DNA of 24,770 nt from Lachnospiraceae bacterium UBA4348 (GCA_002394165.1 DGTA01000152.1:1-24770), one strand, 5' to 3'; counted from the first letter of the stretch, positions 7,106 to 15,843 are shown. The notes: generated by a model not told the origin, from the sequence alone. Program-made: numbers and translations.

Positions 7106-7168
7106 GTATCTATACAATGTACTCTCTCCCGTGGAAGCCAGTACCTTGCAAGCCATAAAATAAGTGTG

Positions 7169-8521
7169 TCAGAACGGAAGGTTCAGGCCTCCGAAAAGTC
7201 CCTTCTTCCTGCCGCCCATCATACCGCCCATCTGCTTCATCATCTTCCGGGCCTGTTCAAACTGTTTGACGAGTCGGTTGACCTCGGCGATATCAACGCC
7301 GGCGCCTCTGGCGATCCTGTTTTTCCTCGAAACATTGAGGATATCGGGATTGGACCGTTCCTTCGGTGTCATGGAAAGGATGATCGCTTCGGTGCGCGCC
7401 ATCATGCTCTCGTCCACGGAGTCCTCCAGCATTTTCATCTGGGCATTTCCGACGCCGGGAAGCATTCCCAGGATCTCCTGGATACCGCCCATTTTTTTCA
7501 TCTGGGACATGCTCTCGAGGTAGTCATCAAAGCCGAAGGTCGCTTTCTTCAGCTTCTTTTCCATCTCCCTGGCCGTCTCTTCGTTAAGGTTCTCCTGAGC
7601 CTTTTCGATCAGGGACAGCACATCTCCCATTCCGAGGATCCTGGAGGCCATCCTGTCCGGATAAAACTGTTCCAGGTCCGAGGGTTTTTCGCCCATGCCC
7701 ACATACAGGATGGGTTTTCCGCATGAAGCCCGGATGGACAGCGCGGCACCGCCGCGGGTATCACCGTCCATCTTGGTGAGGATGACGCCGTCGATCCCGA
7801 TCTTCTCTTCAAAGCGCTCGGCCACATTCACGGCGTCCTGTCCGGTCATGGCATCAGCCACGAGGATCGTCTGGTCCACATGCACGGCCTCGCGGATGCG
7901 TTCGAGCTCGTCCATCATCTCGTCGTCCACATGGAGACGTCCGGCCGTATCGATAAAGACCATGTTAAACCCGTTCTCACGGGCATATTCCACAGCTTTG
8001 GCCGCGATCACTTCAGGTTTTTCCCGGTCGCCGAGGGAAAAGACTTCCACGCCGACCCTCTCGCCGTTCAGCTGAAGCTGTTTGATCGCTGCGGGTCGGT
8101 ACACGTCGCAGGCAGCGAGCAGGGGCTTTTTGCCCTGGCTTTTGTACTTTGCCGCCAGCTTAGCTGTTGTCGTTGTCTTACCGGCGCCCTGGAGACCCAT
8201 CATCATGATGACCGTCATCTCGCCGCCCGGATTGACCTTCAGCGTCTCACCCGAGGAACCCATCAGATTGACCATCTCGTCATTTACGATCTTGATGACC
8301 ATCTGAGCCGGATTAAGGCCGTTCATGACATCCTGGCCGACCGCTTTTTCCTGGACCGCCTTCGTGAACTGCCTGACCACCTTGAAGTTGACATCCGCTT
8401 CCAGCAGTGCCATCTTTACTTCTTTAAGGGCGGATTTAACATCCTCCTCGGAGAGCCTGCCTTTTCCGCGAAGGTTCTTGAAAACATTCTGCAGTTTTTC
8501 GGTTAAGTTCTCAAATGCCAC
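7169..8521 (-). CDS. ffh: Signal recognition particle protein Ffh
   Basis: A 450-residue SRP54 GTPase, the protein subunit of the signal recognition particle, which targets nascent membrane proteins to FtsY. An N-terminal helical bundle is followed by the G domain: G1 GLQGAGKTTT at 109-118, DTAGR at 191-195 and TKMDG at 249-253. The M domain (about 330-450) is methionine-rich with a KMMKQMGGMMGG tail that binds signal sequences and SRP RNA. The gene is two bases after ylxM. The receptor gene ftsY is about 1.7 kb upstream, with a threonine ammonia-lyase and ylxM between them. No SRP RNA gene is apparent in the window. Confidence 0.98.
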   Translation of the reverse strand: MAFENLTEKLQNVFKNLRGKGRLSEEDVKSALKEVKMALLEADVNFKVVRQFTKAVQEKAVGQDVMNGLNPAQMVIKIVNDEMVNLMGSSGETLKVNPGGEMTVIMMMGLQGAGKTTTTAKLAAKYKSQGKKPLLAACDVYRPAAIKQLQLNGERVGVEVFSLGDREKPEVIAAKAVEYARENGFNMVFIDTAGRLHVDDEMMDELERIREAVHVDQTILVADAMTGQDAVNVAERFEEKIGIDGVILTKMDGDTRGGAALSIRASCGKPILYVGMGEKPSDLEQFYPDRMASRILGMGDVLSLIEKAQENLNEETAREMEKKLKKATFGFDDYLESMSQMKKMGGIQEILGMLPGVGNAQMKMLEDSVDESMMARTEAIILSMTPKERSNPDILNVSRKNRIARGAGVDIAEVNRLVKQFEQARKMMKQMGGMMGGRKKGLFGGLNLPF

Positions 8522-8523
8522 TG

Positions 8524-8865
8524 TTAAAGCTCCTTCAGTATCCTGTCCGTGATCTTGAAGATCATATCCTTATCGGCTTCCGGGTCTTCTCCGTTCTTTT
8601 CCAGCACCTGCCTGATCTCATGAACATTTTTCCTGATGCATTCAAACCGCTCCAGCAGATGCATTTTTTCTTCATAGGCTTCAAGCGCCCTGTCGCACTT
8701 GCGCACCAGTTCATGGATGCTCTGGCGGCTGACATTCTCCCGGTCAGCCAGCTCGCTGAAGCTGACATCGTTAAAGACCACTTCCTGGTAGACTTCCTGC
8801 TGGTGGGCCGTCAGCAGCTCACCGTAGAAATCGAACAGAAGGGTACGTCTCAGGATCTCATTCAT
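8524..8865 (-). CDS. ylxM: YlxM family (UPF0122) helix-turn-helix protein, SRP-associated
   Basis: A 113-residue YlxM/UPF0122 protein. The region at about residues 20-62 (LTAHQQEVYQEVVFNDVSFS and SRQSIHELVRKCDRAL) is a sigma-70 region-4-like helix-turn-helix. The C-terminal third is a charged helix. In streptococci YlxM has been reported to bind the SRP and affect Ffh/FtsY GTPase activity; elsewhere the role is uncertain. It sits two bases upstream of ffh, the usual arrangement, and is first after a strong promoter. A modest AGGCGG site lies nine bases before the ATG. Confidence 0.93.
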   Translation of the reverse strand: MNEILRRTLLFDFYGELLTAHQQEVYQEVVFNDVSFSELADRENVSRQSIHELVRKCDRALEAYEEKMHLLERFECIRKNVHEIRQVLEKNGEDPEADKDMIFKITDRILKEL

Positions 8866-8903
8866 ACTCTCGTACCGCCTAAAATGATCCGTGAATAAAA
8901 GTT

Positions 8904-8935
8904 CACGCTGCCCATCTTAACAGAAAGGCAGCGTG
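8904..8935. repeat. Perfect 9-bp inverted repeat over the ylxM promoter
   Basis: CACGCTGCC (8904-8912) and GGCAGCGTG (8927-8935) are exact inverted copies with 14 bases between them. The -10 box of the ylxM promoter lies in the loop. It could be an operator. It could equally be a leaky terminator for transcripts arriving from ilvA, since on the minus strand the stem is followed by AACTTTTATT. Confidence 0.7.
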
Positions 8936-8943
8936 TGTGTCAA
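8914..8943 (-). promoter_or_regulatory. Sigma-A promoter for the ylxM-ffh-rpsP... operon
   Basis: On the minus strand a perfect TTGACA (8943-8938) is followed by an 18-base spacer and TAAGAT (8919-8914) with an extended -10 TG (TGTTAAGAT). The predicted start near 8907 leaves about 42 bases of leader before the ylxM ATG. The whole -10 region is enclosed by the inverted repeat at 8904-8935. Confidence 0.75.
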
Positions 8944-8966
8944 GTATTTTTTATTGACAAAGTCCG

Positions 8967-10184
8967 TCACAGGACAACATCTTCAAAATGAGGCAGATAT
9001 CCTTCTTTGGCAAGCGCCTCGACGATCTTCTTTTTGTGGTCGCTGCCGAAGGCTTCCAGAGTGATGGTCAGCTTCACGGCGGCGTTGCGGTTCGTGTTCA
9101 CAAACTGGTTATGCTCGAGCTTGATCACATTTCCCTGTTCGCGCGCGATCACGCCGGCCACGCCCACCAGGGCACCGGGCTTGTCAGGAAGCAGGACCGA
9201 GATCGTGAAGATCCGGTCTCTCGCGATCAGGCCGTGCTGGACGACGGAGGACATGGTGATCACGTCCATGTTGCCGCCGCTGAGGATCGATACAACTTTC
9301 TTTCCGGTCACATCAAGATGCCTGAGGGCAGCCGCCGTCAGAAGGCCGGAATTTTCCACGATCATCTTGTGGTTCTCGACCATGTCGAGGAAGGCGACGA
9401 TCAGTTCGCCGTCATCGACGGTGATGATCCCGTCCAGGTTCTTCTGAAGATACGGGAAGATGTGTTCTCCGGGCGTGCGCACCGCGGTTCCGTCGGCGAT
9501 GGTATCGACATGCGCCAGGGTGGTCACCTCCCCCTTCGCCAGCGATTCCTTCAGGCACGCGGCCCCGGTGCTCTCCACACCGATCACCTTGATCTTGGGG
9601 TTGAGGGCTCGTGAAAGGGTGCTCACCCCCGTGGCCAGGCCGCCTCCGCCCACCGGCACCAGGATGTAGTCCACCAGCGGAAGCTCTTTGATGATCTCCA
9701 TGGCGATGGTTCCCTGGCCGGTCGCGACCGCGGGATCATCGAAGGGATGAATGAAGGTATATCCCTTTTCCGCCGCCAGCTGGAGGGCATACTCACAGGC
9801 TTCGTCATAGACGTCCCCCTTCAGGATGACCTCGGCCCCGTAGCTCTTGGTCCGGTTGACCTTGATCAGCGGGGTGGTCGTGGGCATGACGATGGTTGCC
9901 CGGCAGCCGTAGGCCTTCGCCGCGTAGGCGACGCCCTGAGCATGGTTCCCGGCGGAGGCTGTGATCAGCCCCTTCTCCCTTTCCTCGTCGGAAAGGGTGC
10001 TGATCTTATAGTAAGCTCCGCGGATCTTGTAGGCTCCGGTCACCTGCATGTTTTCAGGCTTGAACCAGACCCGGTTCCCGCACTGGCTGCTGAAATATTC
10101 GCTGTAGATCAGTTTTGTCTCTCTTGCGGCACGCGCAACGATTTCGGAGGCCTCCTCGAAGGCCTCCAGTGTCAGCATTTCCAT
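8967..10184 (-). CDS. ilvA: Threonine ammonia-lyase with C-terminal ACT domain
   Basis: A 405-residue PLP enzyme that deaminates threonine to 2-oxobutyrate, feeding isoleucine synthesis or fermentative catabolism. The PLP lysine is Lys53 in TGAYKIRGAYYK. The substrate loop SAGNHAQG is at 77-84 and the phosphate-binding glycine loop GGGGLATG at 179-186. The last 75 residues (from about 330, ISVLLPDKPGALVGVAGVIA) form one ACT domain. This single-ACT, roughly 400-residue form is found in many Gram-positive bacteria and archaea. Biosynthetic and catabolic (tdcB) roles cannot be separated from the sequence. It is inserted between ftsY and the ylxM-ffh unit. No strong ribosome binding site precedes the ATG. 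Confidence 0.94.
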   Translation of the reverse strand: MEMLTLEAFEEASEIVARAARETKLIYSEYFSSQCGNRVWFKPENMQVTGAYKIRGAYYKISTLSDEEREKGLITASAGNHAQGVAYAAKAYGCRATIVMPTTTPLIKVNRTKSYGAEVILKGDVYDEACEYALQLAAEKGYTFIHPFDDPAVATGQGTIAMEIIKELPLVDYILVPVGGGGLATGVSTLSRALNPKIKVIGVESTGAACLKESLAKGEVTTLAHVDTIADGTAVRTPGEHIFPYLQKNLDGIITVDDGELIVAFLDMVENHKMIVENSGLLTAAALRHLDVTGKKVVSILSGGNMDVITMSSVVQHGLIARDRIFTISVLLPDKPGALVGVAGVIAREQGNVIKLEHNQFVNTNRNAAVKLTITLEAFGSDHKKKIVEALAKEGYLPHFEDVVL

Positions 10185-10233
10185 TTTATTCGTTCTGCTT
10201 TCTGTATAAAATAGTCCTTATCGTTTTACCTCT

Positions 10234-10248
10234 GCCTGGCGGCCAGGC
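10234..10248 (-). repeat. Short GC-rich hairpin right after the ftsY stop codon
   Basis: GCCTGG (10234-10239) and CCAGGC (10243-10248) form a 6-bp stem with a 3-base loop, beginning directly after the ftsY stop codon. No T tract follows on the minus strand, so read-through into ilvA is likely. I see no convincing promoter in the 64-base gap before ilvA. Confidence 0.4.
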
Positions 10249-11184
10249 TCATGAAGCCTGGTCCTCGGCAAACAGGGCGTTGACAAAAGCGTCCGCATCG
10301 AACTTCTGCAGATCGTCGATCTGTTCGCCCACACCGATATACTTGACGGGGATGCCGAGCTCCGCATGAATGGCTACCGCGATGCCTCCCTTGGCCGTCC
10401 CGTCGAGCTTCGTCAGGATGATGCCCGAGATATCCGTCGCCTCCTGGAACTGTCTGGCCTGAGAAAGGGCATTCTGCCCTGTCGTGCCGTCAAGCACCAC
10501 AAGGACCTCCTTGTATGCCTCCGGGTACTCCCGTTCAATGATCCGGTTGATCTTGACCAGCTCGTTCATCAGGTTCTTCTTGTTGTGGAGCCTGCCCGCC
10601 GTGTCACAGATCAGGATATCCGTTCCTCTCGACTTGGCCGCATTGATGGCATCGTACACCACCGCTCCCGGGTCGGATCCGTCCTGTCCCATGATGATGT
10701 CGACGCCGGCCCGCTCCGCCCACATGGAGAGCTGCTCTCCGGCAGCCGCACGGAATGTGTCCGCGGCCGCGAGAAGGACCTTTTTCCCGTCATCCTTGAG
10801 AAGTCCGGCCAGTTTTCCGATGCTCGTCGTCTTCCCGACGCCGTTCACTCCCACGACCAGAATGACCGACCTGCGGTTCTCGAACTCATAAGCGCCCGGT
10901 CCCAGATCCATCTGATCTTTGATGCTCTGCATCAACAGACGCCGGCACTCTCCGGGATCCTTGATATTCTGCTCCCTGACCTTATTCTTGAGATCTTCGA
11001 TGATCGAGGTCGTCGCGCTGATCCCGATATCACCCATGACCAGCGTTTCCTCAAGCTCCTCGTAAAAATCCTCGTCGATGCTCGAGTACCCCATAAAGAT
11101 GGAATCAAAACCGGTCACGATATTGTCACGGGTCTTGGAAAGACCGTCTACCAGACGTTTAAAAAATCCCTTTTTCTCCTCCAT
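10249..11184 (-). CDS. ftsY: Signal recognition particle receptor FtsY
   Basis: A 311-residue SRP receptor GTPase at the membrane, partner of Ffh in co-translational targeting. The NG domain is complete: G1 GVNGVGKTT at 112-120, the ADTFRAAAGEQL motif near 141-152, DTAGR at 194-198 and TKLDGTAKGG from 258. There is almost no acidic N-terminal A domain, only a short basic segment EKKGFFKRLVDGL, as is usual for compact Firmicute forms. An AAGGCGG site precedes the ATG. It follows smc by 28 bases, the widespread rnc-smc-ftsY order. Confidence 0.97.
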   Translation of the reverse strand: MEEKKGFFKRLVDGLSKTRDNIVTGFDSIFMGYSSIDEDFYEELEETLVMGDIGISATTSIIEDLKNKVREQNIKDPGECRRLLMQSIKDQMDLGPGAYEFENRRSVILVVGVNGVGKTTSIGKLAGLLKDDGKKVLLAAADTFRAAAGEQLSMWAERAGVDIIMGQDGSDPGAVVYDAINAAKSRGTDILICDTAGRLHNKKNLMNELVKINRIIEREYPEAYKEVLVVLDGTTGQNALSQARQFQEATDISGIILTKLDGTAKGGIAVAIHAELGIPVKYIGVGEQIDDLQKFDADAFVNALFAEDQAS

Positions 11185-11212
11185 CTTTATTCACCGCCTT
11201 TCAGGATGGTTT

Positions 11213-14200
11213 TTACTTGTCCAGGCTGTCCGTCACCAGGTCCACGGACACCAGCGCGGAGATGCCTTTTTCCTGCATGGTGATGCCGTATAACCTGTCC
11301 GCAGCCGCCATTGTGCCGCGTCTATGAGTAATAATAATGAATTGGGTATGCTTTGTCAACTTGTGCAGGTACTGCGCATAACGGTCCACATTATTCTCAT
11401 CCAGGGCCGCCTCGATCTCGTCCAGAAGGCAGAAAGGAGACGGTTTCAGGTTCTGGATCGCAAACAGCAGGGCGATCGCCGTCAGGGCCTTCTCTCCGCC
11501 CGACAGCTGCATCATATTCTGCAGCTTCTTGCCTGGCGGCTGCGCGATGATCCGGATTCCGCTCTCAAGGATATCCTCATCCTCGGTCAGTTCCAGTGTG
11601 CCGGTACCACCGCCGAACATTTCCTTGAACGTCTTGTCAAAAGAAGCCGCGATCTTTGAGAACTGTTCCCTGAACTGACGGCGCATGCCGCTGTCAAGCT
11701 CCGAGATGATCTTCAGGAGCGCTTCCTTCGCATTAACAAGATCCTCATACTGACCCTTAAGGAACTCATACCGCTCGGAAACGTCCTTGTATTCCTCGAT
11801 GGCGTTCACGTTGACGCTGCCAAGATCCCGGATCTGTTTTTTCAGTCCGTTCATGGCTTTGCGCCACGAGGAAGGTGCTCCCAGGTCTTCTCTTTGAAGG
11901 GCCTGCGCAGCCGAGTAGGTCAGCGCATATTCCTCCCACATGTAGGTGCTCCGGTTCTCGGCATTCTCTTCGAGTTTTTCCGCCTGTGAAGAAAGCCTGT
12001 AGCATTCCTTGTCCAGCAGGGAGGCGCGCTCGGTCAGTTCCTCCCGCTTTTCAAACAGAGCACGCTGTGAATTGTTGCCGGAATCCTTCTCTTTTTCGAG
12101 ACGTTCCAGCTCTTTTGTGATCTGAAGCGCCTTCCCGCTGCTTTCTTCCTTCCGTTCCCTGACAGAAGCGATCTGCACGCGCCGCTCTTCGATCAGCTGC
12201 GTCTGCTCGGTACCGGCCGATTTAAGCTGTTCTTTTTCCGCGGTCAGCTGCTCTTTTTCCTGCTCAAGGCGCTCACTCTCGCCCTCCAGGAACACACGGC
12301 TCTGATCGCGCGCAGCCTTATCCAGACGGATGTTTTCCAGCTCTTCACGACCGGCAGTGACAAGTCCGTGCGCCTCATCCAGCTCTTCCTGCAGTTTTTC
12401 GATCAGATTCTCCTGCTCTCTCTCCCTGCCGGAGAGCTTGTCGAGTTCAAGGTCGGCCCGGGTCTTTTCCTTATTAAGTTCCATGATCCTGACACGGATC
12501 TGTCCCGTCTCCAGATCATAGGTCTTCAGTTTTTCCTCATCCTCCGCGAGGCGGCCCGAAGCTTCCTTCTGCCGCAGCAGCGCCGTATTCTGGTCAAGAT
12601 ACAGCTGCTGGAGCTTCTCCCCGATCTCCCTGACCAGGTCACGAAGTTCGTTCCGTCGCCCCTTGACAGAATCAATGCCGGTGCGGAGCTTCTCCACTTT
12701 TTTCTTTTCGGCCTCCACCTGCTCGCGAAGACTTTCGATCTCTCTTCTTCTGCCCAGCAGGTTCAGGGTGTTTTTAAAAGCGCCGCCCGTCATGGAACCG
12801 CCTGCGCTCAGAAGTTCTCCCTCCAGCGTCACGATCCGAATGGTATAGCGGAAATTCCTGGCCAGGTCCACGGCGTGGTCGATATTGTCCACCACGACCG
12901 TTCTTCCCAGAAGCTGTTTCACCAGCCTGCCGTACTTTTCATCGCTCTTGACCAGGTCACTGGCAAGCCCGATGACGCCGGCCTTCTCAAGAGCCTTTTC
13001 CTGTTTGAAGGAAGGCGGATCGATGATGGCGCTCAGGGGCAGGAAGGTAGCCCGGCCGTAACGGTTCTCCTTCAGGAAGGCGATCATCCGTTTTGCGGTC
13101 TCTTCATCCTCCGTTACGATATTCTGGATGGAATTTCCAAGAGCCGTCTCGATGGCCGTCTCATACTCCTTCTTCGTGCGGATCAGGTCCGCCACGACCC
13201 CCAGAAGTCCCTTCTGGGAGGAGCGCTGCTCCATGACTTTACGGATACTGTTCCCGTAACCGTCATACCGCTCGGCGATGGCCACCAGCGCGTCCAGCCT
13301 CGAGGCGCTGCGGTGATAGATGCCCTGCTGTTTTTCAAGGTCCGCCCCGAGAGCGGCAGCCCTGTCCTGGCATTCCAGCAGTTCCTTTCCGGAAGCCTCG
13401 TTCTCTTTATTCAAAGACTCGATCGTCTTCCGGATCCTTTCAAGCTCGGCGCCCTGCGCAGCGATCTCTTCGCGGTGAGCCGCCTCATCCTGCTTTAATC
13501 TCTCCAGATGGCTTCCTACCTGGGACCGGCGAAGATGGATCTGCTCGAGCATGGTATCGGCGCGCTGTCTGGCTGAAGTCAGATTCGTACGCTCCTCCAG
13601 AAGTTTGATATGCTCCCGGCTGCTCTCATCGATCCTGGCCTGGATAGCCTGTTCTTTCTCTTCGGCATCCGCCAGGCTCTTCTCACCCTCTTTTTCCTTC
13701 TTCACGCTCTCATCGAAATCCCTGGCATTTTTGCGGGCGGCCTCACGGCTGTTCGCGATGGCCGCCTCCTTCGCCTCCAGTTCTTCATCGATGCGACCGA
13801 TCCTTTGGGTCTGCGTAATGATGTTGCTCTCGCCGGTACGGATCTGTTCCTCCAGGACCCTGATCTCACCGTCCAGCTGCTGCTGGAGCAGCCGCTCGGA
13901 GGTCAGCTTCTCATTTCCTTCGCTGATCTTTTCATCGACCTTTTCAATATCAGCGCAGGCTTCGTCATACTGCTGCCTGGCCTTTGCTGAGAGAGCGCGC
14001 ACCTCCTCCAGTTCTTCCCCCGCGGCTGCGAGGTTTTGCCGGATCTGGTCCAGGTTTTTCTGGTTTTCCTCATATTCCTTCAGGAACAGGTTGACGTCAT
14101 AAGCCTTCAGCTCTTCCTTCAGGTGAAGGTATTCCTTGGCTTTCTGCGCCTGCTTTTCCAGCGGCCCTACCTGTCTCGAGAGCTCGGAGAGGATATCGCT

Positions 14201-14773
14201 CACCCTCACCAGGTTCTGCTCCTCCCCCTCAAGTTTGCGCTGGGCTTCATATTTGCGGCGCTTAAATTTGACGATGCCGGCCGCCTCGTCAAACAGCTCG
14301 CGGCGGTCCTCCGGCCTTCCGCTGAGGATCTTGTCGATCTGTCCCTGGCCGATGATCGAATAGCCTTCTTTGCCGATCCCGGTGTCATAAAACAGTTCAT
14401 ACACATCCTTCAGCCGGCAGGGGGAGCCGTTGAGCAGGTATTCGCTCTCACCGGAGCGGTACAGGCGTCTGGCCACCGTCACTTCATCATAGGAAATGGG
14501 AAGCGCATGGTCTTCATTGCTGAGCGTGATGGCAACGTACGCGTATCCGAGCGGCTTCCTGCTCATCGTCCCCGCGAAGATGACATCCTGCATGTTGCCG
14601 CCGCGAAGCTGCTTGACGCGCTGCTCACCCAGGACCCAGCGCACCGCGTCGGCCACATTGCTCTTGCCGGAGCCGTTCGGGCCCACGATCCCCGTGATCC
14701 CGTTATGAAATTTCATAACCGTCTTATTTGCAAAGGATTTAAATCCATTGATCTCAATGCTCTTTAAATACAT
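11213..14773 (-). CDS. smc: Chromosome segregation ATPase SMC
   Basis: A full-length 1186-residue SMC protein, core of the ScpAB condensin that organises and separates sister chromosomes. The N-terminal ATPase half has Walker A GPNGSGKS at 31-38. Two long coiled coils rich in Glu, Lys, Gln and Arg flank a hinge (about 515-680, containing LLGVVADLIRTKKEYETAIE and GELLSAGGSMTGGA). The C-terminal half has signature LSGGEKALTAIALLFA from 1090 and Walker B FCLLDEIEAALDE at 1114-1126, with catalytic Glu1119. The ATG has an AGAGG site. It lies 20 bases after rnc and 28 before ftsY. No scpA or scpB is present here. Confidence 0.98.
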   Translation of the reverse strand: MYLKSIEINGFKSFANKTVMKFHNGITGIVGPNGSGKSNVADAVRWVLGEQRVKQLRGGNMQDVIFAGTMSRKPLGYAYVAITLSNEDHALPISYDEVTVARRLYRSGESEYLLNGSPCRLKDVYELFYDTGIGKEGYSIIGQGQIDKILSGRPEDRRELFDEAAGIVKFKRRKYEAQRKLEGEEQNLVRVSDILSELSRQVGPLEKQAQKAKEYLHLKEELKAYDVNLFLKEYEENQKNLDQIRQNLAAAGEELEEVRALSAKARQQYDEACADIEKVDEKISEGNEKLTSERLLQQQLDGEIRVLEEQIRTGESNIITQTQRIGRIDEELEAKEAAIANSREAARKNARDFDESVKKEKEGEKSLADAEEKEQAIQARIDESSREHIKLLEERTNLTSARQRADTMLEQIHLRRSQVGSHLERLKQDEAAHREEIAAQGAELERIRKTIESLNKENEASGKELLECQDRAAALGADLEKQQGIYHRSASRLDALVAIAERYDGYGNSIRKVMEQRSSQKGLLGVVADLIRTKKEYETAIETALGNSIQNIVTEDEETAKRMIAFLKENRYGRATFLPLSAIIDPPSFKQEKALEKAGVIGLASDLVKSDEKYGRLVKQLLGRTVVVDNIDHAVDLARNFRYTIRIVTLEGELLSAGGSMTGGAFKNTLNLLGRRREIESLREQVEAEKKKVEKLRTGIDSVKGRRNELRDLVREIGEKLQQLYLDQNTALLRQKEASGRLAEDEEKLKTYDLETGQIRVRIMELNKEKTRADLELDKLSGREREQENLIEKLQEELDEAHGLVTAGREELENIRLDKAARDQSRVFLEGESERLEQEKEQLTAEKEQLKSAGTEQTQLIEERRVQIASVRERKEESSGKALQITKELERLEKEKDSGNNSQRALFEKREELTERASLLDKECYRLSSQAEKLEENAENRSTYMWEEYALTYSAAQALQREDLGAPSSWRKAMNGLKKQIRDLGSVNVNAIEEYKDVSERYEFLKGQYEDLVNAKEALLKIISELDSGMRRQFREQFSKIAASFDKTFKEMFGGGTGTLELTEDEDILESGIRIIAQPPGKKLQNMMQLSGGEKALTAIALLFAIQNLKPSPFCLLDEIEAALDENNVDRYAQYLHKLTKHTQFIIITHRRGTMAAADRLYGITMQEKGISALVSVDLVTDSLDK

Positions 14774-14793
14774 GCTGTTCCTCTCGGCAAAGA

Positions 14794-15492
14794 TCAGTCA
14801 TTGTTCTCAAGTTCCAGGAGCGCACGGTAGGCGGCCTCCTGCTCGGCCGACTTCTTGGTGCTTCCCCGGCCGCTGCCCGCTTTCATCTCACCGACCCAGA
14901 CGCACACCGTAAACTCCTTGGCGTGGTCGGGGCCTTCCTCCCCTGTCAGTTCATAGCGGATTTCCCGGCCCTTCATGTCTCTCTGGACGATCTCCTGGAG
15001 GATCGTTTTGCTGTCAAAAAAGAGTTTTTTATGATCGATATCATTCAGGATGAAATGTTCGATGAACTCTTTTGCATCAGCAAGACCACCATCCAGGTAG
15101 ATCGCTCCGATCAGGGCCTCCATGGCGTCCGAAACGATGGAATCGCGCAGTCGTCCCCCGGTCAGCTCTTCCCCTCTTCCCAGGCGGATGAACGGCGGCA
15201 GCCCAAGCTCCCTCGCGCACATGGCCAGCGTCGGCTCACAGACTAATGAAGCCCTGAGCCTGGTCATGCTTCCCTCCGGCATCTGCGGATAGACGGTGAA
15301 AAGGAACTGGCTGCTGCACAGTTCGAGTACGGCGTCTCCCAGGAACTCGAGTCTTTCGTTATCGGACAGTTTCAGTTTTCTGTGTTCATTGACAAATGAA
15401 CTGTGATTCAATGCCTGGGAAAGAAGATCCCTGTTTTCAAAGCGGTGTCCGATCTTCTCTTCAAGACATGAAAGATCTTTATCATAGTACAT
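14794..15492 (-). CDS. rnc: Ribonuclease III
   Basis: A 232-residue RNase III that cuts double-stranded RNA, including rRNA precursors. The signature NERLEFLGDAVL is at residues 45-56 (Glu49, Asp53), and Asp122 and Glu125 in SDAMEALIGAIYLDGG complete the metal site. A double-stranded RNA-binding domain occupies about 160-230 (GRGSTKKSAEQEAAYRALLEL). The ATG at 15492 was chosen because the protein then begins like its relatives and GGAGGA lies 11 bases upstream. A longer frame starting at 15534 would overlap the terminator-like hairpin. It lies between acpP and smc, a standard order, with a large hairpin in front. Confidence 0.96.
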   Translation of the reverse strand: MYYDKDLSCLEEKIGHRFENRDLLSQALNHSSFVNEHRKLKLSDNERLEFLGDAVLELCSSQFLFTVYPQMPEGSMTRLRASLVCEPTLAMCARELGLPPFIRLGRGEELTGGRLRDSIVSDAMEALIGAIYLDGGLADAKEFIEHFILNDIDHKKLFFDSKTILQEIVQRDMKGREIRYELTGEEGPDHAKEFTVCVWVGEMKAGSGRGSTKKSAEQEAAYRALLELENND

Positions 15493-15523
15493 GGCTTTCG
15501 CCTTCCTCCGGCATTTTTTCTCT

Positions 15524-15600
15524 GACGGCTGCATGAAAAAAGGCTTCCTTGTTCGGCGCCTGGCCGCATCGGGAAGCCCTGGATCTGATCATGTCCCGTC
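15524..15600 (-). promoter_or_regulatory. Extended stem-loop/terminator between acpP and rnc
   Basis: On the minus strand a 9-bp stem (15580-15572 with 15548-15540, one G-T pair) encloses a GC-rich 23-base loop and runs into six Ts, giving a terminator shape. Two outer helices can extend it: CATG (15593-15590) with CATG (15535-15532), and GACGG (15600-15596) with CCGTC (15528-15524). It may terminate acpP transcripts partially, or be a processing site for RNase III itself. Confidence 0.7.
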
Positions 15601-15829
15601 AATAGATCACGCTGCGGATCGCTTCAACGGCGTCTCCAACCGTCACGATCTTCTCTGCATCCTCCTGGTTGATCTCAATATCGAATTCCTCCTCGATACT
15701 CATGATGATCTGAAATACATCGAGGGAATCCGCGCCGAGATCATCCACGAAGGTGGTCGCAGGGGTGATCTCATCCACATCGACACTCAGCACTTCAGCA
15801 ATGATCTGCTGTAATTTTTCAAATTCCAT
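15599..15829 (-). CDS. acpP: Acyl carrier protein
   Basis: A 76-residue acidic acyl carrier protein that carries growing fatty-acyl chains on a phosphopantetheine arm. The modified serine is Ser35 in DLGADSLDVFQ, and the four-helix pattern with EEEFDIEI and the late DAVEAI is typical. After DSLD the segment reads VFQIIMSIEEEF rather than the common VELVMALEEEF, an unusual but conservative variation. The ATG has an AAGGAG site. It follows plsX by 14 bases, a conserved lipid-synthesis pairing. No fab genes are in the window. Confidence 0.95.
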   Translation of the reverse strand: MEFEKLQQIIAEVLSVDVDEITPATTFVDDLGADSLDVFQIIMSIEEEFDIEINQEDAEKIVTVGDAVEAIRSVIY

Positions 15830-15843
15830 ACGGGTACTCTCCT

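Noticed and set aside
7056..7168. Possible separate promoter for rpsP between ffh and rpsP
   Set aside because: TATAGA is present on the minus strand but no acceptable -35 lies 16-18 bases upstream.
8866..8966. SRP RNA (ffs) gene near ffh
   Set aside because: The only free space is about 100 bases, filled by a promoter and an inverted repeat; no GGAA-tetraloop helix typical of SRP RNA was found.
12368..13498. Plus-strand open frame of 376 codons opposite smc, rich in Leu, Phe and Gln
   Set aside because: Mirror of the smc coiled-coil codons; its leucine-rich look comes from the complement of Glu/Lys/Gln codons.
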